Source: an uncultured Collinsella sp. (lineage in GTDB: Bacteria > Actinomycetota > Coriobacteriia > Coriobacteriales > Coriobacteriaceae). Taken from it: 64,000 nucleotides of DNA. A program made the translations under genes and the position numbers. This document shows positions 44,050 through 53,410 of the stretch, one piece after another; position 1 is the stretch's first letter; each line of letters begins with the position of its first letter. The DNA is taken from contig CATZLI010000001.1 in assembly GCA_958421275.1 (NCBI GenBank), positions 124,001 to 188,000 of the forward strand. Reading direction: 5' to 3'. The notes under the pieces are model-generated. The model had not been told where the DNA came from and searched no databases. It saw only the letters and a program-made list of their open reading frames with translations.

Positions 44050-44991
44050 ATGGCAGACGTCAAGAAAATCGCCACGCGCGTAAGCTACGGCGAGGCCCTC
44101 GTCGAGCTCGCCAACGAGCACGATGACTTTGTGGTCCTCGACGCCGACCTGGCTGCCGCCACGCAGACCGGCAAGTTCAAGGCAGCCTGCCCCGACCGCT
44201 TCTTCGATGTGGGCATTGCCGAGAGCAACCTGATGGGCGTCGCCGCCGGTATCGCGACCACCGGCCGCGTTGCCTTCGCGAGCACCTTTGCCATGTTCGC
44301 TGCCGGTCGCGCCTTTGAGCAGGTCCGCAACTCCATCGGCTACCCGCACCTCAACGTTAAGATCGGTGCCACGCATGCCGGTATCTCGGTGGGCGAGGAT
44401 GGCGCCACGCACCAGTGCTGCGAGGATATTGCCCTCATGCGCGTCATCCCCGGCATGACTGTGATCGTTCCTGCCGACGACGTCGAGGCCCGCGCCGTAA
44501 CGCGCGCCGCCTACGAGTGCGACGGTCCGGTGTACATGCGCTTCGCTCGTTTGGCCTCGCCGGTTATCAACGACCCCGAGACCTACAACTTCGAGTTGGG
44601 TAAGGGCATTGTCATGCGCGAGGGCGCCGACGTCACCATCATCGCCTGCGGCCTGATGGTCGGCGAGGCTCTCGAGGCCGCCGAGCAGCTCGCTGCCGAG
44701 GGCATCGACGCCGAGGTCATCAACATGCACACCATCAAGCCCATCGATGCCGACCTGATCGTCAAGAGCGCCACCAAGACCGGCCACGTCGTGACCGTCG
44801 AGGAGCATTCTGTAATCGGTGGCCTGGGCAGCGCCGTTGCCGACGTCCTGTGCGAGCAGTGCCCGACGCCCCTCAAGAAGATCGGCGTCAACGACACCTT
44901 TGGCGAGTCCGGCCCGGGTGCCGAGCTCTTGCACAAGTATGGCCTGGACGCCGCCAACATCGTGGCGACCACCAAGGAGTTCTTGGCATAA
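44050..44991 (+). CDS. Transketolase, C-terminal subunit
   Basis: 313 aa from ATG 44050. It carries the pyrimidine-binding domain, with V-L-D-A-D-L-A-A-A-T and F-D-V-G-I-A-E-S-N-L-M-G-V-A-A-G, plus the C-terminal transketolase domain. The catalytic Glu is in G-I-A-E-S-N. Its start codon lies one base after the stop of the N-terminal subunit, indicating coupled translation in equal amounts. Confidence 0.93.
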   Translation: MADVKKIATRVSYGEALVELANEHDDFVVLDADLAAATQTGKFKAACPDRFFDVGIAESNLMGVAAGIATTGRVAFASTFAMFAAGRAFEQVRNSIGYPHLNVKIGATHAGISVGEDGATHQCCEDIALMRVIPGMTVIVPADDVEARAVTRAAYECDGPVYMRFARLASPVINDPETYNFELGKGIVMREGADVTIIACGLMVGEALEAAEQLAAEGIDAEVINMHTIKPIDADLIVKSATKTGHVVTVEEHSVIGGLGSAVADVLCEQCPTPLKKIGVNDTFGESGPGAELLHKYGLDAANIVATTKEFLA

Positions 44992-45040
44992 GGCAAGGCG
45001 GATCTCAAGGACTGCTTCGCCAGAACTATGGAAACCCGGC

Positions 45041-45070
45041 AGGGGCGCTCTCTTGGAGAGCGCCCCTGTT
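45041..45070 (+). terminator. Terminator after transketolase genes
   Basis: AGGGGCGCTCTC (45041-45052) and GAGAGCGCCCCT (45056-45067) form a perfect 12-bp stem with a 3-nt loop, followed by GTTTC. Confidence 0.75.
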
Positions 45071-45072
45071 TC

Positions 45073-45139
45073 AGTTGCGGTGAAATAGGGACTGATTAGA
45101 CCTTTTAACTGGTAAAACAGTCCCTATTTCACCGCAACT
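45073..45139. repeat. 67-bp palindromic element, family A, copy 3
   Basis: Arms 45073-45097 and 45115-45139 with a 17-nt centre. This copy reads AATAGGGACTG on the left, so both arms carry the GGGACTG/CAGTCCC core. Confidence 0.9.
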
Positions 45140-45268
45140 CATGAAGACGCCCCTCAAGCACGGTCCCATCAGGAAAAAGGGCATATATCGACAAAGCGCA
45201 ATTCAGACCCTTCCAGCTTTGTATATGCAGCACCTCAAGATAAACGCAGCGACCCCTTAGTTATCACA

Positions 45269-45391
45269 GGCCGGACACAGGGTTACTCTCCAAATCTTTC
45301 CGCAGGACGGAGGAGCCCCCGCCGCACGTAGTGCGCAGCGGGGGCTCCGACATGTCCGAGGACGATTTGGAGAGTAACCCTGTGCACGGCC
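45269..45391. repeat. 123-bp nested palindrome upstream of ftsE
   Basis: The outer pair GGCCG (45269-45273)/CGGCC (45387-45391) encloses perfect 21-bp arms (45276-45296 and 45364-45384, containing CACAGGGTTACTCTCC). Inside, GGAGCCCCCGC (45312-45322) pairs with GCGGGGGCTCC (45338-45348), capped by CGCAC/GTGCG. It has no coding potential. It could be an excision or insertion footprint, a structured RNA, or a terminator-like insulator. Confidence 0.8.
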
Positions 45392-45495
45392 GACGGGATC
45401 CCTAAGCACGCCATGCTTCTTATGTGCAGCAAAGCTAATGCTGCTAAAATACAAAGCGCTCATGTAGTTTAAACGCACGACGATAAGGAGCACCA

Positions 45496-46716
45496 GTGGG
45501 TAACCACTTCCGTACCTCCGGTGCGGGCGATGATGCCCCCAAGACGCAGGCAGGCGTCCAGGGCAGTCGTTTCGCCACTCCGGATTCAGAGGGCCAGCCT
45601 GTTGCTCAGGCCCCCGCTCAGCCGGCAGATCAGGCACAGCCGGCATTCGATCCCTTTGCCTACAATCCAACCAGCGATGTCGCGCTTTCCGGCACGGCGG
45701 GTTTTGAGCCCGTTCAGGCCGTGACCGCTCGCGTGGAGCAGCCTCAGGCTGGTGCCGCCACGCCGCAGCCTACCATGGCCGGCATTCCCGACCCCTTGGC
45801 CCCTGCGACGCCGGCTCCTCAGCCTGCGCAGTCCGGTCTCTTTGCCGCTATTCCCGACCCCACGCAGCCTGCTGCCCCGGTGGTCGAGAGCGATCAGGCA
45901 GCCGAGGTCGCAAGCCTCGATAACGCGCTCAACAACCCCGATTTTACGTCGGTGTTTGCGCCCATCGATCCGCAGGCCAGCCGCAAGAAGATGGCCAAGC
46001 AGGCCGGTGTCGAGCCCGTCATCCTTATGGAGCATGTCACCAAGATCTATCCGGCACAGCCTAACAAGCCTGCACTCGACGACATCAACATCGAGATCTA
46101 TCCGGGCGAGTTCGTCTTCCTGGTCGGTCACTCCGGCTCGGGTAAGACCACGCTGCTGTCGACGCTCAACCGCGACGTCAAGCCGACGAGCGGCCGCATC
46201 CTGGTTGCCGGTCAGGACCTCATGAAGATCAAGAACCGTAAGGTTCCGTTCCTGCGCCGCCAGATTGGCGCCGTGTTCCAGGACTTTAAGCTTCTGCCGC
46301 AAAAGACCGCCTACGAAAACGTGGCGTTTGCCCTGCAGTGCATCGGCAAGCCCAAGGGCGTCATTCGCAGCCAGGTGCCCGAGGTGCTGCGTCTGGTCGG
46401 TCTGGCCGATCAGATGGACTCGCTGCCCGACCAGCTTTCCGGTGGCGAGCAGCAGCGCGTTGCCGTCGCCCGTGCTATGGTCAACCGTCCGCCGCTGCTG
46501 ATCTGCGACGAGCCCACGGGCAACCTCGACCCGGCGATCTCGCTGGGCATCATGAAGCTGCTTGAGCGTATTAACCGCACCGGCACCACCGTGATCGTCG
46601 CCACGCACGACCGCGAGATGGTCGATAGCATGCACCGTCGCGTGATCGCCCTCGAGGGCGGCCACGTCATCCGCGACCAGGAGAGGGGAGGTTACGGCAA
46701 CTATGGCACCAACTAA
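45496..46716 (+). CDS. ftsE: Cell division ATP-binding protein FtsE with long N-terminal extension
   Basis: 406 aa; FtsE is normally about 225. Residues 1-173 are Pro/Ala/Gln-rich and look disordered. The ABC domain follows, with Walker A G-H-S-G-S-G-K-T-T (211-219), signature L-S-G-G-E-Q-Q-R-V and Walker B L-L-I-C-D-E-P. The GTG start at 45496 has AAGGAG 6 nt upstream, and no good internal site is seen before the ABC domain, so the extension is probably real. FtsEX activates peptidoglycan hydrolases at the septum. It overlaps ftsX by 14 nt. Confidence 0.92.
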   Translation: MGNHFRTSGAGDDAPKTQAGVQGSRFATPDSEGQPVAQAPAQPADQAQPAFDPFAYNPTSDVALSGTAGFEPVQAVTARVEQPQAGAATPQPTMAGIPDPLAPATPAPQPAQSGLFAAIPDPTQPAAPVVESDQAAEVASLDNALNNPDFTSVFAPIDPQASRKKMAKQAGVEPVILMEHVTKIYPAQPNKPALDDINIEIYPGEFVFLVGHSGSGKTTLLSTLNRDVKPTSGRILVAGQDLMKIKNRKVPFLRRQIGAVFQDFKLLPQKTAYENVAFALQCIGKPKGVIRSQVPEVLRLVGLADQMDSLPDQLSGGEQQRVAVARAMVNRPPLLICDEPTGNLDPAISLGIMKLLERINRTGTTVIVATHDREMVDSMHRRVIALEGGHVIRDQERGGYGNYGTN

Positions 46717-47623
46717 CGTGGGCTACTCCTTCAAAGAGGCAATCAGCCACTTCTTCCGTAACTGGACTACCTCGCTCGGCGCCGTCATCACGATCTTCCT
46801 TTCGCTGTTTATCATCGGCCTGTTCATCATGGGCTCTGCGATGCTGAACTCCGTGATCGGCACCGTCGAGGATCAGGTTGTCATCAACGCGTTCATTAGT
46901 GATGACGCCGATCAGGCTGATGTTCAGGCTTTTGAGGCCGAGCTTAAGACGTGGAATAACGTCAAGTCCGTGACCTATAAGGACAAGGACGACGCGCTGG
47001 CCGAGTATACGAGCAAGATGTCGGGCAACGCCGACGCCACCATGAGCGCGCTCGATGGCCAGAACCCGCTGCCGGCTTCCTTCGCTATTGAGATGGACGA
47101 TCCGTCCAAGGTCGAGAGCACGGCAAAGAAGCTCAAGAAGGATGCCGATTTCCAGAAGATCGCGGATGACGGCGACGTCAACGCGAGCGTGCTGTACGGC
47201 CAGGAGGAAGTGAGCCGCCTGTTCCAGGTGACCAACTACATCCGCATCGCCGCCGTGGTGCTCGTTGGCCTGCTGACTTTTATCGCGTTCATCTTTATCA
47301 ACAACACGATTCGCCTGTCCATTACGGCGCGTCGTCGTGAGATTGCGATTATGCGTCTGGTCGGCGCCAGCAACGGCTTCATTCGTGGCCCGTTTATCAC
47401 CGAGGGCGTACTGCAGGCCATTTTGGGCTCGCTGCTTTCCATCGGCGTTCTGGAGCTGCTGCGCAATCTGATGATTCCGCGTTTGCAGGAGAGTATCGGC
47501 TGGATGTCGTTTGCCCTGCCGATGCAGTACTACCTGGTGACCTATGCTGCGCTGATTCTGGTCGGCGTGATTATCGGCCTCTTTGGTTCTGCCATCGCCA
47601 TGCGTCGCTACCTGCGCGTGTAG
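46703..47623 (+). CDS. ftsX: Cell division protein FtsX
   Basis: 306 aa. Four membrane helices (near 22-45, 175-200, 225-250 and 275-300) with a large extracellular loop between helices 1 and 2, where hydrolase partners bind. Conserved T-A-R-R-R-E-I-A-I-M-R-L-V-G-A-S lies in the cytoplasmic loop. It starts inside ftsE, so the two are made together. It is followed by a terminator. Confidence 0.94.
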   Translation: MAPTNVGYSFKEAISHFFRNWTTSLGAVITIFLSLFIIGLFIMGSAMLNSVIGTVEDQVVINAFISDDADQADVQAFEAELKTWNNVKSVTYKDKDDALAEYTSKMSGNADATMSALDGQNPLPASFAIEMDDPSKVESTAKKLKKDADFQKIADDGDVNASVLYGQEEVSRLFQVTNYIRIAAVVLVGLLTFIAFIFINNTIRLSITARRREIAIMRLVGASNGFIRGPFITEGVLQAILGSLLSIGVLELLRNLMIPRLQESIGWMSFALPMQYYLVTYAALILVGVIIGLFGSAIAMRRYLRV

Positions 47624-47648
47624 GCATGCCTGGAATTCATCCCTTCCA

Positions 47649-47681
47649 ACGGGTCGTCTCTTATGGGGCGGCCCGTTTTTT
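47649..47681 (+). terminator. Terminator after ftsEX
   Basis: ACGGGTCG (47649-47656) pairs with CGGCCCGT (47669-47676, one wobble), with T up to 47681. Confidence 0.8.
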
Positions 47682-47758
47682 GATCCCTAGGGGACGGCAG
47701 GAAAGCGAATCATTTGGGTAGACTCTTTGGAGTTCGCAATCGATAGTTAGGAGGCGCC

Positions 47759-49894
47759 ATGGGGCGCAATAACAAGCATAAGCGTGGAGCTCGCAATAAG
47801 CGCGGGCCGGTGCGCAGCGAACGCCGTCCGAGCCTGACCGGGCGCGTGCAGCTCCATGAGCACAGTGCCTATGTCATAACCGAGAATGGCGACTACAAGG
47901 TCATGGGTCGCGGCAAGCGTGAGATCATGGACGGCGATACCGTTGCCGTGAGCATTAAGAATAGCCCGCATGGCGAGCGTCGCGCCGTGATCGAGGGCGT
48001 AGTTGAGCGCGCAGCCATAAGCGTGGTGGGTACGTACCAGACCGCCGGTCCGCTCGGTGTGATCGAGCCGCTCGATTCGCGCTTGAAGGCCGACTTCTTC
48101 ATTTTGCCCGAGGATACCTCGGCGGATCGTCTGAGTGTCCACCCGGGTGATGCCGTTGTCGCGCGCATTTTGACCTACCCGACGCGCCTGGAATCGGGCA
48201 CTGTGACGATCGAACGCCGCATTGGCGGAGATGACGCGCCCGATTTGGGCGTTCAATATGTGATGGCGCGTTACGGCTATACCGATAGCTATCCCGAGGC
48301 CGCGCTGGACGAGGCCGAGGGGCTTTCGCTCGATGTGTCCGCGGCGCTTAAGGACCCGCTCCGCCGCGATCTGCGCGACCGCTTTGTCATCACGATCGAC
48401 CCGGTCGACGCGCGCGACTTTGACGATGCCATTTCGTTGGAGCGCACGCCCGAGGGTGGCTACAAGCTGGGTGTGCATATCGCCGACGTTTCACACTATG
48501 TGGCTTGGGACGGGCATATCGATCTTGAGGCTCGCCATCGTACGACATCGGTGTATCTGGCCGATCGCGTGCTTCCCATGCTGCCCGAACGCCTGTCCTG
48601 TGACCTGTGCTCGCTTCGCCCTGACGAGGACCGTCTTGCGTTTACCGTCGATATCGAGCTCGATGCGCAGGGTCGCGTGCGGCATTACGATCCGTATTCC
48701 AGCGTGATTCGCTCGCGTGTGCGTATGGACTATGACGGCGCCGAGGCGCTGCTGGTGCGTGCCGGCGCGGTTGAGTATTCGGTGCTGGAGGGTGCAGCCG
48801 AGGATGTTGCGGCTGCCGAGACCTCGCGCGAGGAAGCGCTTGAGCGCGGTCTTGCGTGCGAGGAGGCCGCCCGCGGCTACAACATCGACCTCGGCGATTT
48901 CCTTGTCGCCGCTAACGAACTCGCCGAACTTCGCCGTCGTATTCGTTGCGCCCGCGGCTCAGTCGATTTTGACACAGCCGAGATTCGCGCTCTATTGGAT
49001 GAGGACGGAGTGCCCGTGCAGATTGTGGCGCGTGAGCGTTCGTGTGCCACGTCGCTTATCGAGGAAGCCATGCTGCTCGCCAACGAGTGCGTTGCAGAGT
49101 GGCTGGCAGACCGTGATATCGAGGCCTGCTATCGTGTGCATGAGGATCCGAGCCCCGATAGCCTGCACGGTGCTGCCGTTGCGCTGGCGCAGCTAGGCAT
49201 CATCGACGATCGCCGTGCTGCCGGTATTGCCCTGGGGAGCCCCGATGAGCTGCAGGCTGCAGTTGATGCTGCCGCCGGTACGGCCAACGCACCGCTCGTC
49301 AACACGCTGCTTCTGCGCAGCATGCAGCGCGCGCTGTACAAGCCGCGCAACGAGGGCCACTTTGCGCTCGCCGCGCCGTGCTACTGTCACTTTACGAGTC
49401 CCATCCGTCGCTACCCCGATCTGGTGGTGCACCGCGTGCTCAAACTGCAGTTGGCCTATGAGCAGCTCGGCGGCAAGGACGCCTTGGTCCGTACGCCGCG
49501 GCTGATCGGCAAGGGGCGTGAGTCGCTGCCGCGCATTCTGCCGCAGATCTGCCGCGCATGTAGCGATGCCGAGCGCGCGGCAGATGCCGCCAGCCATGCG
49601 ACGCAAAAGATCAAGATTGCCCAGTACTATGAGGACCGTCTGGGTGAGCGCTATGCCGGAACCGTCTCGTGGGTTAGCAGCATGGGCCTCTTTGTGCGCT
49701 TGGACCTAACACAGGTCGAGGGCCTGGTTTCAATTAAGAGCCTGGGCAACGAGTGGTTCGAGTTCGACGAGGACGCGCTTACTCTGACGGGCGCCGACAC
49801 AGGCACCCGTTACGAGCTGGGGCAGCGCGTGATTATCGAGGTCTCACGTGTCAATACCACGCGTGGGCACTTGGACTTCAAGCTTATCCATTAG
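47759..49894 (+). CDS. rnr: Ribonuclease R (RNB-type exoribonuclease)
   Basis: 711 aa. An N-terminal cold-shock-like domain precedes the RNB catalytic domain (I-D-P-V-D-A-R-D-F-D-D-A-I-S, carrying the metal-binding Asps) and the C-terminal S1 domain (G-T-V-S-W-V-S-S-M-G-L-F-V-R-L). It degrades structured RNA 3' to 5' and, with SmpB/tmRNA, takes part in quality control. The first 15 residues are strongly basic. GGAGG precedes the ATG. SmpB lies 9 kb downstream in the window, in a separate unit. Confidence 0.94.
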   Translation: MGRNNKHKRGARNKRGPVRSERRPSLTGRVQLHEHSAYVITENGDYKVMGRGKREIMDGDTVAVSIKNSPHGERRAVIEGVVERAAISVVGTYQTAGPLGVIEPLDSRLKADFFILPEDTSADRLSVHPGDAVVARILTYPTRLESGTVTIERRIGGDDAPDLGVQYVMARYGYTDSYPEAALDEAEGLSLDVSAALKDPLRRDLRDRFVITIDPVDARDFDDAISLERTPEGGYKLGVHIADVSHYVAWDGHIDLEARHRTTSVYLADRVLPMLPERLSCDLCSLRPDEDRLAFTVDIELDAQGRVRHYDPYSSVIRSRVRMDYDGAEALLVRAGAVEYSVLEGAAEDVAAAETSREEALERGLACEEAARGYNIDLGDFLVAANELAELRRRIRCARGSVDFDTAEIRALLDEDGVPVQIVARERSCATSLIEEAMLLANECVAEWLADRDIEACYRVHEDPSPDSLHGAAVALAQLGIIDDRRAAGIALGSPDELQAAVDAAAGTANAPLVNTLLLRSMQRALYKPRNEGHFALAAPCYCHFTSPIRRYPDLVVHRVLKLQLAYEQLGGKDALVRTPRLIGKGRESLPRILPQICRACSDAERAADAASHATQKIKIAQYYEDRLGERYAGTVSWVSSMGLFVRLDLTQVEGLVSIKSLGNEWFEFDEDALTLTGADTGTRYELGQRVIIEVSRVNTTRGHLDFKLIH

Positions 49895-50014
49895 CCAAAT
49901 CCCGACCGATGGTGGGGGAGCGGAGGGCGGCCTTTCGGGACCGCCCTCCGCATTTGAATCGTGGCTACCTTGCCGTCTGCTCGGCCGCCCGCTTACCTGC
50001 TATTTGAGAGGTAG

Positions 50015-50051
50015 AACCTACCAAAATAAACCTGTCCCTTTTTGGCAGGTT
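50015..50051. repeat. 37-bp palindromic element, family C, copy 2
   Basis: AACCTACCA (50015-50023) and TGGCAGGTT (50043-50051) around AAATAAACCTGTCCCTTTT. One arm base differs from copy 1. It ends 20 nt before the recombinase start codon. Confidence 0.8.
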
Positions 50052-50071
50052 TACAAGAAAGCGGGGATGAG

Positions 50072-50677
50072 ATGGCGACGGTGTACGGTTATGCGCGGGT
50101 GAGTTCGCGCGATCAGAACCTTAATCGGCAGCTGGATGCGCTGGGCGCCTATGGCGTGGGCTCGGCGAATATTTATGCCGACCATGCGAGCGGCAAGGAC
50201 TTCGATCGGCCGCATTATCGCGAGCTGTTGCACGTCCTGGGAGACGGGGACGTGCTGGTGGTGCTTTCTATCGACCGACTTGGTCGTAATTACTCCGAGA
50301 TTCTTGAGGAATGGCGACGCATTACCAAGGAGCTCGGGGTTGCCATTGTGGTGTTGGACATGCCATTGCTTGACACGCGCGCCAGGGCCAGCGGCGCGCC
50401 GGATGTGACCAACACCCTGATTGCCGATATTGTGCTGCAACTGCTGAGCTACGTGGCGCAGGTGGAGCGCGAGAATATCCATCGGCGCCAGGCGGAGGGA
50501 ATTGCAGCGGCGCGGGCGCGAGGGGTCCGTTTCGGTCGACCTCGCAAGCCATGCCCTCCTCAGTTTGAGCTGGTGCGCGATAGCTATGAGGCGGGCGATA
50601 TTACCCGCAGCCAGGCAGCAAAGTGCCTGGGCGTGTGCGTGGGGACGTTCGATCGCTGGATGCGCGAGGCGGGGTAG
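50072..50677 (+). CDS. Serine recombinase (resolvase/invertase family)
   Basis: 201 aa from ATG 50072. The catalytic Ser is S11 in Y-A-R-V-S-S-R-D-Q-N, and the conserved L-S-I-D-R-L-G-R-N motif is present. A linker E helix and a C-terminal helix-turn-helix (I-T-R-S-Q-A-A-K-C-L-G-V) follow. Size and layout match small resolvases and invertases, not large serine integrases. No transposase, plasmid gene or obvious invertible segment is adjacent. A family C palindrome overlaps its leader. It may act on chromosomal inversion sites elsewhere. Confidence 0.88.
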   Translation: MATVYGYARVSSRDQNLNRQLDALGAYGVGSANIYADHASGKDFDRPHYRELLHVLGDGDVLVVLSIDRLGRNYSEILEEWRRITKELGVAIVVLDMPLLDTRARASGAPDVTNTLIADIVLQLLSYVAQVERENIHRRQAEGIAAARARGVRFGRPRKPCPPQFELVRDSYEAGDITRSQAAKCLGVCVGTFDRWMREAG

Positions 50678-50781
50678 GGGTTTGCGTCGCTTTGTCGCTT
50701 CCTGTTGCGATTCAAATTTTGATACGGTGACGATGCCATTTGGGGCTACACTCGCTGATATTCAAAAAAGGAGGTTGGCCC

Positions 50782-51363
50782 TTGGCGCGCGTAAAACAGA
50801 TAATCGGATGGACCGCGATCGTTCTGTTCGCTGCAACGCTGGCGGGCATCTGGGTGCTGACGGAGCAAAATGCGGTGGAGACGTCGTTGCTGAGCGAGTC
50901 TACCGCGCGTGTGGTGGAGGGCCAGGCTACGGGCGTTCAGGCTGTCGATGCCACGGGTGAAGCCCAGACGGAGAACGGAATGACCGGGGGCACCGATTCG
51001 GCTGCCTCGAATGTCCGGTCTGGCCGACTTGCTTCCATTCGCATGTGGGTGGGCACGAACGTCCGTCGCGTTGCCCATACCGTAGAGTTTTTCTTCGTCG
51101 GATTGTTCGCCTCGGTGGTCGTGGTTTGCTTTTCCAGGCGTCCGTGGAGCGTATGCTCCCGTTGCGTGCCCGTATTGCTCTTTTGCGCCGCCTGCTCCGT
51201 TGGCGATCAGGTACATAAGATTTTTGTTCCCGGCAGGCATTTCGACGTTATCGATTTAGGATTCGATGCTGCGGGCTATGTCACCGCCATGCTGTTGGTA
51301 TTGCTGGCGGCGGCGTTGGTGCGCCATGCGACTCGGCCGATCGGCGCCCATGCGAGGCGCTAG
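50782..51363 (+). CDS. VanZ-like family membrane protein
   Basis: 193 aa with TTG start (AAAGGAGG 7 nt upstream). Four hydrophobic segments: one at the N-terminus, then a polar loop of about 60 residues, then three. The VanZ motifs H-T-V-E-F-F and D-Q-V-H-K-I-F-V-P-G-R-H-F-D-V-I-D-L are present. The family includes a teicoplanin-resistance protein, but most members have unknown function, and a resistance role should not be assumed. It is probably monocistronic and followed by a hairpin terminator. Confidence 0.82.
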   Translation: MARVKQIIGWTAIVLFAATLAGIWVLTEQNAVETSLLSESTARVVEGQATGVQAVDATGEAQTENGMTGGTDSAASNVRSGRLASIRMWVGTNVRRVAHTVEFFFVGLFASVVVVCFSRRPWSVCSRCVPVLLFCAACSVGDQVHKIFVPGRHFDVIDLGFDAAGYVTAMLLVLLAAALVRHATRPIGAHARR

Positions 51364-51444
51364 CCGGTAACAAACCCGTTTCTGATAATGCGACCTTGTT
51401 GAATTATTTTGTGTCGCGCGTATTTCCGAGCGGTCGGATTTGAG

Positions 51445-51471
51445 GGGCGAGCGGTAGAACGCTCGCCCTTT
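51445..51471 (+). terminator. Terminator upstream of the mur operon
   Basis: GGGCGAGCG (51445-51453) pairs with CGCTCGCCC (51460-51468), followed by TTTG. Confidence 0.75.
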
Positions 51472-51493
51472 GTGCGCCACGATGCGGCACAAT

Positions 51494-51522
51494 GTACCGC
51501 AAAAGCTGTTTGTATCCGGTAC
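51494..51522. promoter_or_regulatory. Candidate MurR operator
   Basis: GTACCG (51494-51499) and CGGTAC (51517-51522) form a symmetric pair 46 nt before murR. Location alone suggests autoregulation by the RpiR-type repressor; the site has not been matched to a known consensus. Confidence 0.35.
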
Positions 51523-51567
51523 GAATCGTTCGTTGGTCTTTAATTCTTCTCAACGGAGGTGTTTGAG

Positions 51568-52419
51568 ATGGCAAACGGATTGCTTTTGCGGCTTCGCGAG
51601 CGTGAGCTCAGCGCGAGCCCGGCGGAACGCAATGTCATCGCATATGTAAGCGCTCATCCGCACGAGGTGGTCGGGCTGTCCGTCCGCGGTCTTGCCGATG
51701 TCACGTTCTCCTCGCCCTCGAGCATTTTGCGCTTTTGCAAGCGTTTGGGTTTTGCGGGCTACAAGGAGTTCCAGCGCGAACTGATTGCCGAGCTGGCGCT
51801 TTTAGGTGACAAGAAAGACGTAGCCCTCGAGGACATCTCCATGGATGACAGCGTCGAACGTATCGTGGGGAAGGTGATGAAAAGCAACGTGCGTACGATC
51901 GAGGCGACGGCGCGAACGCTCGATTACACCGTCTTGGAGCGATGCGCGGCCCGTCTTAAGCGGGCACGCGCGGTCAATCTGTTCGGTATTGGTGCCTCTC
52001 GTTTGGTCGCGCACGACCTGGCGCAAAAGCTCATGCGTGTCGACAAAGAGTGCCATCTGTACGACGACTGGCATGATCAGCTCTTATGTGCCAAGAACAT
52101 GCATGAGGGCGATATGGCAATCGCCTTTAGCTACTCGGGCTTGACGCAAGAGGTGCTGGACTGCACCGCCGAGGCTCAACGTCACAACTGTCCCGTTGTG
52201 GCCGTTACCAAAGTAGATGGATCATCCAAGCTTGCCACCATGGCCGATGCCGTGCTCGGCGTCGCTGCGAGTGAACCTTTGGTCCGCAGCGGTGCCATGG
52301 CTTCGCGTATGGCCCAGCTTATGGTTGTCGATGCCCTGTACGCTGCTTACGTTGCCAGTGACTACGAACGGGCGACGCATGTCATTAAGCAAAACTACAT
52401 CGAGAAACAGGAAAGATGA
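51568..52419 (+). CDS. murR: MurR/RpiR family transcriptional regulator
   Basis: 283 aa from ATG 51568 (GGAGG 8 nt upstream). It has an N-terminal helix-turn-helix of the RpiR type (S-V-R-G-L-A-D-V-T-F-S-S-P-S-S-I-L-R-F-C) and a C-terminal SIS domain with F-G-I-G-A-S-R-L and F-S-Y-S-G-L-T-Q-E-V. MurR binds N-acetylmuramic acid 6-phosphate and controls its catabolic genes. It is first in the murR-murQ-PTS-mupG run. The stop is TGA, one of three in the window, 10 nt before the murQ start. Confidence 0.9.
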   Translation: MANGLLLRLRERELSASPAERNVIAYVSAHPHEVVGLSVRGLADVTFSSPSSILRFCKRLGFAGYKEFQRELIAELALLGDKKDVALEDISMDDSVERIVGKVMKSNVRTIEATARTLDYTVLERCAARLKRARAVNLFGIGASRLVAHDLAQKLMRVDKECHLYDDWHDQLLCAKNMHEGDMAIAFSYSGLTQEVLDCTAEAQRHNCPVVAVTKVDGSSKLATMADAVLGVAASEPLVRSGAMASRMAQLMVVDALYAAYVASDYERATHVIKQNYIEKQER

Positions 52420-52429
52420 GGTGAATGAA

Positions 52430-53353
<924 letters not shown>

Positions 53354-53410
53354 GTGCGCGGCGTGAGCTGATATGACATCCAGACGAGATACCCAATACA
53401 AGGAGGAGTT

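Larger units (their letters stand above)
44992..45495. other. 504-nt structured gap between transketolase and ftsE
   Basis: Contains the transketolase terminator, palindrome family A copy 3, about 130 nt with no visible feature, the 123-bp nested palindrome at 45269-45391, and an AT-rich stretch before ftsE with a possible -10 TAAAAT at 45445-45450. Confidence 0.65.

Noticed and set aside
50782..51363. Glycopeptide resistance locus based on the VanZ-like gene
   Set aside because: No vanA/H/X or other resistance genes are near; VanZ-like proteins are widespread with other or unknown roles.
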